NCBI GenBank assembly: GCA_009842675.1
Contig: VYEX01000081.1
Span: 1 to 64,000 of the forward strand
DNA length: 64,000 nt
Source of the DNA: Acidimicrobiia bacterium
GTDB taxonomy: Bacteria; Actinomycetota; Acidimicrobiia; Acidimicrobiales; Bin134
Direction of reading: 5' to 3'
The notes under the pieces: generated by a model
Databases searched by the model: none
Told to the model about the DNA's origin: nothing
What the model saw: only the letters and a program-made list of their open reading frames with translations
Program-made: the position numbers and the translations under genes
Shown: positions 43,622 through 52,172 of the stretch, one piece after another
Layout of the letters: every line of letters begins with the position of its first letter
Numbering within the stretch: position 1 is the stretch's first letter

Positions 43622-43882
43622 GGCCAGCAGAGCGATATAGGGCTCGGGGTTGCCGATCCAGCGCAGGGCCCGCAACTCTTCGGTGCTGCGACGGCCTGAT
43701 AGCACGGCGTGCAGTTCGTCAAGAGGCGCCTCCAGCGTGGCTGCCGGGGGCATCCGGTCGGCCACTCCGACGATCCGGGTCTGGTCGCCAAATCGCAGCA
43801 CCAGGCCTCGCAGTCCGACGTCAACGATGCGTCGGCCCAGCTCGGCGGCCAGCTCTTCGAATTCCGGGCTGACTGCGGCCAC
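43613..43882 (-). CDS. Small protein, possible SCP2-like domain
   Basis: An 89-residue frame starting with GTG, 9 bases after the amidohydrolase stop. LVLRFGDQTRIVGVADRMPPAATLEAPLDELHAVLSGRRS, read in parts, resembles the C-terminal sterol-carrier-like domain of mycothiol-dependent isomerases (the LSGRRS turn). No catalytic residues are recognised. It is in the same frame as the upstream amidohydrolase but separated by a TGA. It is probably a real short gene of the minus-strand cluster; its role is unknown. Confidence 0.55.
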   Translation of the reverse strand: MAAVSPEFEELAAELGRRIVDVGLRGLVLRFGDQTRIVGVADRMPPAATLEAPLDELHAVLSGRRSTEELRALRWIGNPEPYIALLASG

Positions 43883-43891
43883 CAGCCGGGC

Positions 43892-45109
43892 TCAGCCCCG
43901 CAGCTCAGCCGCGCTCGGCAGGTCTAGGCCCAGCATCCGAATGGCGTTGTCACGACAGATGGCGTCCACTTCGGCCTGGGTCAGGTGCCCCATCTGCGAG
44001 GCCAGCAGTTTCTTGGAGTGCGGCCAGGTCGAGTCGGAGTGGGGGTAGTCGGTCTCGGTGGTGATGGTCTCCAACCCGATGGCGTCGATGTTGGCCAAAC
44101 CCACCTTGTCGTCGAAAAAGCACACGAACACGTGGTCCCGGTAGTAGGTGGACGGCGGCTCGGGCACCTTGTCGGCCACCCCGCCCCAGGCGGCGTTCTC
44201 CTTCCACACCACGTCCACCCGGTCCAATATGTAGGGCAGCCAGCCCATCTGGCCCTCTGAGTAGGCCACCTTGAGCCCGGGGAACCTAACGAACACGCCC
44301 GACATCAAAAAGTCCACCAGCGAATAGGTGGCGTTGGAATGCACCAGCGCCGAGCCCACCGCACCGGGGGCGTCGGGCGAGGTTGACACCATCTTCGAAG
44401 ACGAACCGATGTGCATGCACACCACGGTGGCAGTCTCCTCGCACGCGGCGAAGAACGGGTCCCAGTAGCCGGAGTGGATCGACGGCAGGCCCAGATTGGG
44501 CGGGATCTCCGAGAAACACACCGCCCGCACACCCCGCTCGGCGTTGCGCCGAACTTCGGCTGCGGCCAGTTCCACATCCCACAGCGGGATGAGACAAAGC
44601 GGGACCAGCCGGCCTCCGGAGGGGCCGCACCACTCCTCCACCATCCAGTCGTTGTAGGCCTGCACGCACAGCAGGGCCAGGTCCATGTCGGAGGCCTCGG
44701 CAAACGCCTGGCCGCAGAACCGGGGGAACGACGGGAAGCACAGCGAGGCGTCCACATGGCCGATGTCCATGTCGGCCAGCCGGTGCTCCACCTGCCAGGC
44801 ACCGGGCTGCATCTCCTCGAAGGTGATACCCACCATCTGGAGCTCATCGCGAGGGAAGGTCACCGCCGAGTGGGTGCGGACCATCGGATAGTGGAGATCC
44901 TCGTAGTACCAATACGCGGTGGGCCGGCCTGTGCCCTCTGTCCACGAGAACACGCCACCCACATATGAGATCTCGCATGGGGCGGTCACCACCCGGGGGC
45001 CGATGTCGGCGTAGCGGGAGGGCAGCCGCGACTGCCACACATGAGGCGGCTCGATGACGTGGTCGTCTACCGAGATGATGGGCGGGATCTCGATGGCCGC
45101 CGCACCCAT
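43892..45109 (-). CDS. Amidohydrolase family 2
   Basis: A 405-residue amidohydrolase-2 protein, nearest in sequence to the one at 1690-2907 (shared YNDWMVEEWCG, SIHSGYWDPFFAAC, VCMHIGS, TETDYPHSDSTWP). Metal-site elements are SVDDHVIEPP near the start, CMHIGSS and ETDYPHSD. The ATG shares a base with the stop of the upstream P450 gene (TAATG), so the two are translationally coupled. Coupling to a P450 suggests removal of a carboxyl or amide group from an oxidised compound. Substrate unknown. Confidence 0.9.
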   Translation of the reverse strand: MGAAAIEIPPIISVDDHVIEPPHVWQSRLPSRYADIGPRVVTAPCEISYVGGVFSWTEGTGRPTAYWYYEDLHYPMVRTHSAVTFPRDELQMVGITFEEMQPGAWQVEHRLADMDIGHVDASLCFPSFPRFCGQAFAEASDMDLALLCVQAYNDWMVEEWCGPSGGRLVPLCLIPLWDVELAAAEVRRNAERGVRAVCFSEIPPNLGLPSIHSGYWDPFFAACEETATVVCMHIGSSSKMVSTSPDAPGAVGSALVHSNATYSLVDFLMSGVFVRFPGLKVAYSEGQMGWLPYILDRVDVVWKENAAWGGVADKVPEPPSTYYRDHVFVCFFDDKVGLANIDAIGLETITTETDYPHSDSTWPHSKKLLASQMGHLTQAEVDAICRDNAIRMLGLDLPSAAELRG

Positions 45110-46344
45110 TACTGCACCGCGATGGGGAACATACCCAGAGCACCGTCGCCCTCGGGCTCGCTGCGGGTGAACTCCGCGTTCAGACCGATCAGTCCTCGGG
45201 TGAATGCTCCGGCCCGGTACTGGGGCTCATAGAAGGGCTCCAACTTCATATCGGGCAGCCGCCGAGTCATCTCTTCGAACATCACTTTCAGCTGCAAGCG
45301 GGCCATCGACGCCCCTAGGCAGAAATGGGTACCGAAGCCGAAGGAGAGATGGTGGCGGGCATCGCGCCGCACATCCAGCTCGTCGGGATTCTCGAAAACC
45401 TCGGGGTCGCGGTTGGCCGAGGCATACATCAACAGCACCTGATCGCCCTCGTTGAGGGTCTTGCCGTGCAGCTCATGGGCGGTGGTCACCGTGCGGCGCA
45501 TGTTCAAGATGGGCGACACGTAGCGGATGAACTCCTCCACCGCGGTCTCGCCGATCACCTGGGGCTCGTCAATGAGGATCTGGCGCTGGTCGGGGTTCTC
45601 CATCAGCGCCAAACAGGTGGTGCCGATCACCGTGCGGGTGGTCTCGGCCCCGCCGTCCAGCACCAGGAGCACCTCGTGCATGATGTCCTCGTCGCTGAGC
45701 GGCTTGCCGTCCAGTTCCTTGTGGCACCACATGGAGATGAGGTCGTCTTGGGGGTCGGCCTTGCGCTTTTGGACCAGCTCGTAGGTGACGCCCATCCAGT
45801 CTTCGATGGCCCGGTCGCCCTGCACAGTGTGGAATGCGGGGCCGCCGCCACCCTGCATGGTGGCCTCCGACCAGTGCATAACTCGGGACCACATCTCGGG
45901 GGGATAGCCCAGCCGCTCGCCGATCATGTAGGCCGGCAGCGGTGCGGCCAGGTCGTAGACCACATCGCACCATCCCCGGGGGGCCACCCGGTCGATCAAT
46001 TCGGTGACCACCGCTTTGATCTTGTCTTCTTGCTTGCGAACGGCCCGGGGGGTGAACTCCCGGGCCACCAGCATCCGCTGGCGCTGGTGGTCGGGGTCGT
46101 CCATGTTGATCATGGAGTCCGACATCTCGATCTTGGGGCGGCTGCCGGAGGCCGAGCTGTACAGGTCGGTGTTCTTCTCCACGGCCAGAACATCAGCGTG
46201 GCGAGAAACGCCCCAGATCTCGTTTTTGGCGTCCCAGTACAACGGGTCGTTCTCCCGCAGCCAGGCATACACCGGGTACGGGTCGCGGGCGTACATGTAC
46301 CCGTCCAGCAGATCGACGGTCTGAGTCACCTGAGCAGTCGCCAT
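45109..46344 (-). CDS. Cytochrome P450
   Basis: A 411-residue P450. I-helix DGGAETTRT, K-helix EEFIR and haem loop SFGFGTHFCLG with Cys342 are all standard; the sequence begins LLDGYMYARDPYPVYAWLREN. It resembles actinobacterial P450s of the CYP120/CYP142-like, lipid or steroid oxidising kind more than the one at 25426, but this is only an impression. The ATG at 46344 starts MATAQ. The downstream amidohydrolase starts in its stop codon and Fe-SOD lies upstream on the same strand. No ferredoxin gene is nearby. Confidence 0.92.
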   Translation of the reverse strand: MATAQVTQTVDLLDGYMYARDPYPVYAWLRENDPLYWDAKNEIWGVSRHADVLAVEKNTDLYSSASGSRPKIEMSDSMINMDDPDHQRQRMLVAREFTPRAVRKQEDKIKAVVTELIDRVAPRGWCDVVYDLAAPLPAYMIGERLGYPPEMWSRVMHWSEATMQGGGGPAFHTVQGDRAIEDWMGVTYELVQKRKADPQDDLISMWCHKELDGKPLSDEDIMHEVLLVLDGGAETTRTVIGTTCLALMENPDQRQILIDEPQVIGETAVEEFIRYVSPILNMRRTVTTAHELHGKTLNEGDQVLLMYASANRDPEVFENPDELDVRRDARHHLSFGFGTHFCLGASMARLQLKVMFEEMTRRLPDMKLEPFYEPQYRAGAFTRGLIGLNAEFTRSEPEGDGALGMFPIAVQ

Positions 46345-46373
46345 AAGCGGCGATGGTAGTGGGCGCGCTTCGT

Positions 46374-46958
46374 TCAGTCGGAAGCGAGGTTCTCGGCGGC
46401 AAACTCCCAGTTGATCAGGTGGTCCAAGAACGCCTCGACGTAGGCAGCCCGAGCGTTCTGGTAATCGAGGTAGTAGGCGTGCTCCCACACATCGACTACC
46501 AGCAGAGCCCGATGATCTTGCAGCAGGGGCAGATCGGCATTTGCGGTCTGCACGATGTCGAGTCCACTGCCATCGGCCACGAGCCAGGTCCAGCCCGAGC
46601 CGAAAAGCCCCACCGCCGCGTCGGCGAACTGGCGGCGAAACTCATCGGTCGAGCCGAACGACTCCTCGATGGCCGCTCCAACCGGGCCCGACGGAGCGCC
46701 GCCCCCGTCAGGGCTCATCGAGTGCCAGTAGAAGGTGTGGTTCCAAATCTGGGCTGCGTTGTTGAAGATCGCGCCCTCGGCGCCCAAGACCACCTTTTCG
46801 AGCTCGGCCCCCTCCCACTGGGTGCCGGCGGTCAGACGGTTTAGGTTGGCCACATACCCGGCGTGATGGCGCCCATAGTGGTAGCTCATCGTGTCAGCGC
46901 TCACATACGGTTCGAGCGCGCTCTGGCTGTAGGGAAGGGGGGGAAGCTCAAACGCCAT
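46374..46958 (-). CDS. sodB: Superoxide dismutase, Fe type
   Basis: A 194-residue Fe/Mn superoxide dismutase. Metal ligands are His27 (SYHYGRHH), His74 (WNHTFYWH), Asp156 and His160 (VVDVWEHAYYLDYQN). Gln70 in NNAAQIWNH is the position that marks iron enzymes; Mn enzymes usually have Gly here with a Gln elsewhere. It removes superoxide in the cytoplasm. Its start overlaps the upstream amidohydrolase end by 11 bases, so it is expressed with this oxidative cluster, perhaps to protect from P450-derived radicals. Confidence 0.93.
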   Translation of the reverse strand: MAFELPPLPYSQSALEPYVSADTMSYHYGRHHAGYVANLNRLTAGTQWEGAELEKVVLGAEGAIFNNAAQIWNHTFYWHSMSPDGGGAPSGPVGAAIEESFGSTDEFRRQFADAAVGLFGSGWTWLVADGSGLDIVQTANADLPLLQDHRALLVVDVWEHAYYLDYQNARAAYVEAFLDHLINWEFAAENLASD

Positions 46959-48357
46959 AACGGGCTATAACGGTACCGGCAAAAAATTCGGGATTGGTAG
47001 CCGTATACATCCGAAACGGATTCTCGAACACAAACGCCCGGAAGTCCTCCTCGGTGATAAGCCCCTCCTCCACTAAGCCATGAGCCTCGTCCATGAGAGA
47101 TCCGATATCAGTGACATCCCAGTGGCCGATGTCGGAGGAGAACACCGCATTGAGCTGTACCCCGCAGGGGTTCGCCGGCCCGAAGGCCACATGCACGCCC
47201 CGGTCGTCGGCCTCACATCCGAAGTAGAGCGACGACGCGAACGACTCGGCGATCTCCTCGGGCGAGCTCACTGCGAGCTGGGTCCACTCGTCGGGCTCCT
47301 CGGGAGTGCCCCCGTGGATGGGCATTTCGTGGGCGTAGGCGGCCAGGTCGTCGCCCAGAGTCGCCCGAAAGTTGTCCCCGTAACGCTCGAAGTATCGCCC
47401 CAATTCGTCGATATCGAGCAGGGCAGGGTCGAAGTTGCGCTGGATGGCTTCCCAGCTGCGCTTCTCCCAGTGCTCGATGACGTCGCACAAGAGCTGGGTT
47501 CCCCACGACACGCCACATTCCAAGAACACGAACGGCAGCTCGGGAATGCGGCGGGTGACCCCGCCCAAGAACAGTGATTTGCACAGCTCGTACATCAGGG
47601 CCTGGAACTGGCCGATGTGATTGGCGGTGTAGCTGGACACGAAGGTGTGTACGCCCGGGCGGAAGGAAAGGCCGCCGTGGAAGGTGGCGGCGAAGCCGAG
47701 TTCAACGCAGCGGCGCCACACCGGGTCGTAGTCGTAGGCCGAGTCCAGCCCATAGCAGTCAAACCAGTGGCGCTGGCCAGGCCATAGCCAGCCAGATCGG
47801 GTCTGTTGGTCGGGCTCGTCAATGGGCCGCATGACTCCTTCGGCAAACACAACTACTTTCAGGCCCAGCGCGGCGCAGTGCTCCAACTCGGCGATGGCCT
47901 CATCGGGGGTGTGAGCCGGGATAATCCCCGCCATTGCCATGCGTTCGGCGTAGGGGTTGTAGACGTCGGCATAGAACTCGTTGAAGGCCCGGCATAGGCC
48001 CATGCGGTAGTCGGCGTCTTCCACCGCGCAGCTGGTGAGGGTGTTAGTGGGATACAGCACCGTGTAGTCGATGCCGACTTCCGGCAGCCGCTCGTAGAGC
48101 AGGGCGGGCAGCATGGCCGTGGCCCGGTCGAGCACATTGGCGGTGTGCGTCCCCCACCAGGCCCCCTGCGGCGAGCGGGTCCGGCGGCGCTCTTCGAAGC
48201 TGCGGGCCTTCTGGGAGTTGCGCATCGGAAGGCCCTCCGACAGGTACCGACCGTACAAGTCAGCCCCCAGCACCCGCTCCAGGTGAGGCTGTTGTGCCGC
48301 GGTGATCTCCAGCACATGGCCGTCGGCGTCGATCACCGGGTGGCCGAATCGGCTCAC
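46948..48357 (-). CDS. Amidohydrolase family 2 (long form)
   Basis: A 469-residue amidohydrolase-2 protein. VIDADGHVLE near residue 8 is the first metal motif, TFHGGLSFRPG the His region, and SSDIGHWDVTDIG the late Asp. It is about 60 residues longer than its neighbours, mainly in the middle. The start is GTG. It lies 42 bases downstream of the next paralogue, with the SOD gene following in an 11-base overlap. The late motif SDIGHWD resembles that of the protein at 51 (SSDYCHWD). Confidence 0.88.
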   Translation of the reverse strand: MSRFGHPVIDADGHVLEITAAQQPHLERVLGADLYGRYLSEGLPMRNSQKARSFEERRRTRSPQGAWWGTHTANVLDRATAMLPALLYERLPEVGIDYTVLYPTNTLTSCAVEDADYRMGLCRAFNEFYADVYNPYAERMAMAGIIPAHTPDEAIAELEHCAALGLKVVVFAEGVMRPIDEPDQQTRSGWLWPGQRHWFDCYGLDSAYDYDPVWRRCVELGFAATFHGGLSFRPGVHTFVSSYTANHIGQFQALMYELCKSLFLGGVTRRIPELPFVFLECGVSWGTQLLCDVIEHWEKRSWEAIQRNFDPALLDIDELGRYFERYGDNFRATLGDDLAAYAHEMPIHGGTPEEPDEWTQLAVSSPEEIAESFASSLYFGCEADDRGVHVAFGPANPCGVQLNAVFSSDIGHWDVTDIGSLMDEAHGLVEEGLITEEDFRAFVFENPFRMYTATNPEFFAGTVIARYGV

Positions 48358-48399
48358 CGCAGTCTCCGCTCTATCCCAGAGGCGAGGTTCTCAATCGGA

Positions 48400-49620
48400 C
48401 TAGGGCAGGCAGTCGTCGGGCAGCGGGTGGCGGAACAGGCGAGCCGCATTTTCGTGGGTGAGCTTGCGGATGACGTCGTCGCTCAAATGCCCCAGCTTCG
48501 ACTCAAGCGTGTCCTGGCATTCGGGCCAGGTGGAGTCGGCGTGGGGATAGTCGGTCTCAACCATGGTGTGGTCGAGGTTCATTGCGATCACCGCGTCGAT
48601 CGACGACGGATCGTTGATGGTGCAGTAGTAGAAGTTGCGCATCAGCACTTCGTGGGGACCGATGTCGGTACCGCCGGGCCACACCCCCCGTCCGTGACCT
48701 GAGATCTCAATTTGGTGCTTGAGCCGGTCGTACATGATGGGCACCCAGCCACAGCCTCCTTCCGACATGGCGATCTTGATGTTGGGATAGCGCACCGGGA
48801 TGCCCGACCACACCCAGTCGGCCGCGGCCGCATAGGCGTGCATCTGGAACATGGTGGCCCCCACACCTATGGGCGGTCCGCCAGGATCAGTGGGCATAAC
48901 GTGTCCTGATGACGCCACGTGCAGGCAGATCACAGTGTCGGTCTCCTCACACGCCCTCCACACCGGGTCCCACCATTCACTGTGGATGGACGGCAGATCG
49001 ATGTTGTGGGGAATCTCCGGCAGCGTGACGGCCACGAAACCCCGCTCCGCATTGCGGCGGATCTCGGCGGCGGCCAGATCGGCGTCTTTGAGCCACGTGA
49101 TTCCCATGGGGATGATGCGCTCGGGATAGGAGCCCCACCACTCCTCATAAATCCAGTCGTTGAACGCCCGGGTCACCGCCAAGCCAAGTTCGGGATCGGA
49201 GCAGTCCGAATACACCCGGCCGCAGAATCCGGTTATCTGGCTGGGAAAGCAGATCGACGCCCAGATGCCGCCCAGGTCCATGTCCTGAATGCGGGCCTTT
49301 ATGTCCCAGGATCCCCGGCGCATGTCGGAGAAGCGGGCCGGCTCTATGGTGAAGTCATTGCGGTCGGCCCGCCCCACCAGGGCGTTCAGGCCCAGCTGGG
49401 CGTAGATCTCACCGTCGAACTCCCAGTGCTGACCGCCGTCTTCGCCTTCGACAACCTTCGGCGCCCGGTCGGCGAACCGAGCAGGCAACCGGCCCTCGAA
49501 CAGCCAGGGCGGCTCCACTAGGTGGTCGTCAACCGAGATGAGCGTATAGCGGATGCGCTGGGGCTCGGGGTCGGGAAGCAGCAGATCACTGGGCTTCTCG
49601 TGAATATCGACGATGGTCAT
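48400..49620 (-). CDS. Amidohydrolase family 2
   Basis: A 406-residue amidohydrolase-2 protein. ISVDDHLVEPPWLFEG is the first motif, CLHVASSG holds the mid-barrel His and ETDYPHADSTWPE the late Asp. It has the same layout as the proteins at 1690 and 43892 (YEEWWG for VEEWCG, SIHSEWWDPVWRAC for SIHSGYWDPFFAAC). It is the first gene of the minus-strand cluster that runs to 43613. ATG at 49620 begins MTIVDIHEKPSD. Confidence 0.9.
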   Translation of the reverse strand: MTIVDIHEKPSDLLLPDPEPQRIRYTLISVDDHLVEPPWLFEGRLPARFADRAPKVVEGEDGGQHWEFDGEIYAQLGLNALVGRADRNDFTIEPARFSDMRRGSWDIKARIQDMDLGGIWASICFPSQITGFCGRVYSDCSDPELGLAVTRAFNDWIYEEWWGSYPERIIPMGITWLKDADLAAAEIRRNAERGFVAVTLPEIPHNIDLPSIHSEWWDPVWRACEETDTVICLHVASSGHVMPTDPGGPPIGVGATMFQMHAYAAAADWVWSGIPVRYPNIKIAMSEGGCGWVPIMYDRLKHQIEISGHGRGVWPGGTDIGPHEVLMRNFYYCTINDPSSIDAVIAMNLDHTMVETDYPHADSTWPECQDTLESKLGHLSDDVIRKLTHENAARLFRHPLPDDCLP

Positions 49621-49700
49621 GGCAGAAGCCTACGGTTCGGGGTGCGACCTGCGCTAGAAGCCAGCCCCTCAATCTTGGAATTCGTGCTGGAGGCTTCGGC

Positions 49701-50078
49701 TCAGTCTAGGCCGGCGGCCCGGAATGCCCGACTGAGCAGCGAGGGCACTTCTCCCACCGCGGCGTCTTCCAAATCATCCTCAACCTCGTCCTCCATTTCT
49801 GGAAGCCGGAAGTCATCAGACGAATCGGTAGAGGCGTCGTCGATCAACACCAATTCGGGCTCGAATTCGGTCTCATCGGCCGGCGGGCGCGAATCCGACA
49901 GCGTCCATCCCAATGGCACCACAATGGCGTCGGCATGGGCCCGGCACAGCGGAACACCGGCGATGCCGGTGTCCTCCTGGATACCGACAATCTGGGCCGA
50001 CAGATCCTGGGCATTTATCAGCAGGATTGCGGTAGCACGTTTGTCGCAACACACTCGTGCGCAGAATTTTCCCCGCAT
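49701..50078 (-). CDS. DUF3499-like protein
   Basis: A 125-residue protein resembling the actinobacterial DUF3499 family. It has an N-terminal CARVCCDKRATAILL, a central PLCRAHADAIVVPLGW, which together give Cys and His residues spaced as in a small zinc site, then a long acidic tail rich in Asp/Glu (EMEDEVEDDLEDAA) ending LLSRAFRAAGLD. In mycobacteria this gene lies near whiB2 and a phosphomannomutase. Here a phosphohexomutase gene lies about 2 kb away. GTG at 50102 would add eight residues. Function unknown. Confidence 0.75.
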   Translation of the reverse strand: MRGKFCARVCCDKRATAILLINAQDLSAQIVGIQEDTGIAGVPLCRAHADAIVVPLGWTLSDSRPPADETEFEPELVLIDDASTDSSDDFRLPEMEDEVEDDLEDAAVGEVPSLLSRAFRAAGLD

Positions 50079-50164
50079 ACAAAAGAAAATACCGCCGTTC
50101 ACGCCTGAAATAACGGATACCCCGGTTGCGCCGTCTCCCTAGCTGGCTGTAGATAGGTGAGGAG

Positions 50165-51169
50165 ATGAAGCCAGAATCAGTACACCGCCGGTCCGTTGAC
50201 ATCATGGCCCGCCAACTGGAGTTGTGCCGGGCCGCGCCAAGCCGCCCAGCGATGGTGCTGGCTGACGATGCCACTGAACCTGCCCTGCTCGACGCCGCCA
50301 TACATGCGCTGCACCAGGTCGGCACCCTTCCCACATCGGTCTTTGTCGACCAACTGCCTTCTGATGAGCCGAGCGCCGAACCGACGACACCGGACATTGT
50401 TGTCAACCTCTTGAACGGCTACTCCGATGAAGTGGAGTCCTTGGTTCCCTCGAACGCCCGGGTGCTGTCGGTAGTCGCTCACAGCACGGGCGAGCTGCGA
50501 GGAGTGGTGCCCCATGTCGGATTGAGCCGCCGGGTAAAGCGGGGCATGGATCTGCTGGATGCCGGGCAGGAACTGCATGTGGGCGACGACCAGGGAACGA
50601 ATTTGCGGATCGGTCTCAGAGGCGCCCGCCGGTGGATGCACGACGGTCTGGCCACCGTCCCCGGCACAGTTGCTGAGTGGCCTCGGGGAATGATCGGTTC
50701 GTCTTCTGCTGAGGGTACCGCCAGGGGAACCGTGGTCATTTCGCCCGGAGACATCTGGCTGCCGATGGGCTGGTACGCCCGGTCTCCGGTGGTCTTGACC
50801 TTTGAGGGCGGTCGGATGGTGCGCATTGAGGGACCGCAAAGCGAGACCGATGCCATACGAGCCCATCTGGCTTCGGTTGGCTCCCCCTCGGCCTACCGGC
50901 TCGACGCGGTAGAAATCGGCCTGCTGTGGATCGACAGCCCCCGACCGCCGGCACTATTCGAGCCGGGATTCGCCGGTTCATTCGGAGTTGCCGACCGCTA
51001 TGGCCATGTGGTGATTGCCACCGGCGATTACCCCACCGTGGGAATCGCCTGCTGTTTGAGGAGCGCCACGGTGGCCGTCGACGAGGTGGCGGCCGTGCGG
51101 TCGGGGCAACCCCAAGGAGACCTCGCACCCGACGTCTACGAACAGGCCGCCCACCGCTTCCCGTTGTAG
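50165..51169 (+). CDS. M29 aminopeptidase / NicX-like protein
   Basis: A 334-residue protein with the layout of the M29 aminopeptidase-NicX group. The N-terminal half is an alpha/beta domain (PDIVVNLLNG); the C-terminal half has the segment GTNLRIGLRGARRW, then EWPRG, GTVVISPGDIWLP and VVLTFEGGRMVRIEG, the pattern that surrounds the metal site. NicX cleaves 2,5-dihydroxypyridine; others are metallopeptidases. The late metal-binding His/Glu residues are not clear, so the activity is uncertain. AGGTGAG precedes the ATG. Confidence 0.5.
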   Translation: MKPESVHRRSVDIMARQLELCRAAPSRPAMVLADDATEPALLDAAIHALHQVGTLPTSVFVDQLPSDEPSAEPTTPDIVVNLLNGYSDEVESLVPSNARVLSVVAHSTGELRGVVPHVGLSRRVKRGMDLLDAGQELHVGDDQGTNLRIGLRGARRWMHDGLATVPGTVAEWPRGMIGSSSAEGTARGTVVISPGDIWLPMGWYARSPVVLTFEGGRMVRIEGPQSETDAIRAHLASVGSPSAYRLDAVEIGLLWIDSPRPPALFEPGFAGSFGVADRYGHVVIATGDYPTVGIACCLRSATVAVDEVAAVRSGQPQGDLAPDVYEQAAHRFPL

Positions 51170-51239
51170 TGGTTGGCCCCCGGGGCCATTGCCCTTTCGA
51201 GAGGTCACCTGATCGGCCATCCCTGTAGTGTCCCAGCGC

Positions 51240-52172
51240 ATGGAGATGCGCAGCATTGGAAACCTGTCGGCCTCGGTGATCGGGCTGGGGTGCAACAACT
51301 TCGGTATGACCATTGACGCCGATGCCACCCAGACCGTGGTCGATGCCGCAATTGACGCCGGAATCAACTACTTCGACACCGCTGATTTGTATGGTCGGGG
51401 CAAGTCCGAAGAGTTCCTCGGTGCTGCTCTGGGCAGCCGGCGCGACCAGGTGATTGTGGCCACCAAGTTCGGGCACCCCGGTGCCCTCCCCGAGGGGCAG
51501 AAGGGCGGCGACCCGACCTGGATCCGCCAAGCCATCGAGGCCAGCTTGGCTCGGCTCAACACCGATCGCATCGATCACTACCAGCTTCACATGCCTGACA
51601 CGGACACTCCCCAAGCAGAAACGTTGGGCACCCTGCAAGAACTGGTGGATGAGGGCAAGGTCTTGGAGATCGGGTGCTCCAACTTCAGTGCCGAGCAGAT
51701 CGACGAGTCGAAGCTCGCGGCGGCGCAGGCCGAAGCAGGCAACTACGCCAGCGTGCAGAACCACTACTCGGTGTTGACCCGCGACGTAGAGGATGAAGGC
51801 GTGGCCGATGCCTGCGAGCGCACCGGGATGACGGTGGTTCCCTACTTCCCCCTGGAGTCCGGGCTGCTCACCGGCAAGTACTCGGGGATGAGCCCCCCTG
51901 AGGGAACACGCCTGTCAATGTGGAAGGGCGAGATGCGGGACATGTTCTTGAGCGAAGACAACCTGGCCGCGGTGGATCGGCTCACCAGCTATGCCGCCGA
52001 CTCGGGCCACAGCATTCTGGAACTGGCCATCGGGTGGCTGGTGTCCAACCCGGCGGTGGCCACGGTTATCTGCGGCGCTACCAAGCCCTCTCAGGTGGCC
52101 TCCAACGTTGCTGCCGCCAACTGGGCAATGTCACCTGCTCAGCGATCCGAGATCGCCGCGCTGGCCTCATAG
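51240..52172 (+). CDS. Aldo/keto reductase
   Basis: A 310-residue NADP-dependent aldo/keto reductase. The tetrad is complete: Asp46, Tyr51 (FDTADLYG), Lys77 (ATKFG) and His118 (YQLHMPD). GCSNFS and the end VICGATKPSQV are the cofactor loops. The ATG at 51240 is chosen; GTG 51228 is in frame upstream. It probably reduces an aldehyde or ketone. Its 3' end overlaps the convergent phosphohexomutase gene by 34 bases. Confidence 0.9.
   Translation: MEMRSIGNLSASVIGLGCNNFGMTIDADATQTVVDAAIDAGINYFDTADLYGRGKSEEFLGAALGSRRDQVIVATKFGHPGALPEGQKGGDPTWIRQAIEASLARLNTDRIDHYQLHMPDTDTPQAETLGTLQELVDEGKVLEIGCSNFSAEQIDESKLAAAQAEAGNYASVQNHYSVLTRDVEDEGVADACERTGMTVVPYFPLESGLLTGKYSGMSPPEGTRLSMWKGEMRDMFLSEDNLAAVDRLTSYAADSGHSILELAIGWLVSNPAVATVICGATKPSQVASNVAAANWAMSPAQRSEIAALAS

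Noticed and set aside
43892-43894. Second selenocysteine codon at the amidohydrolase end
   Set aside because: The protein already has full paralogue length (405 residues, same as the 1690 copy), and no Sec-type motif surrounds the TGA.
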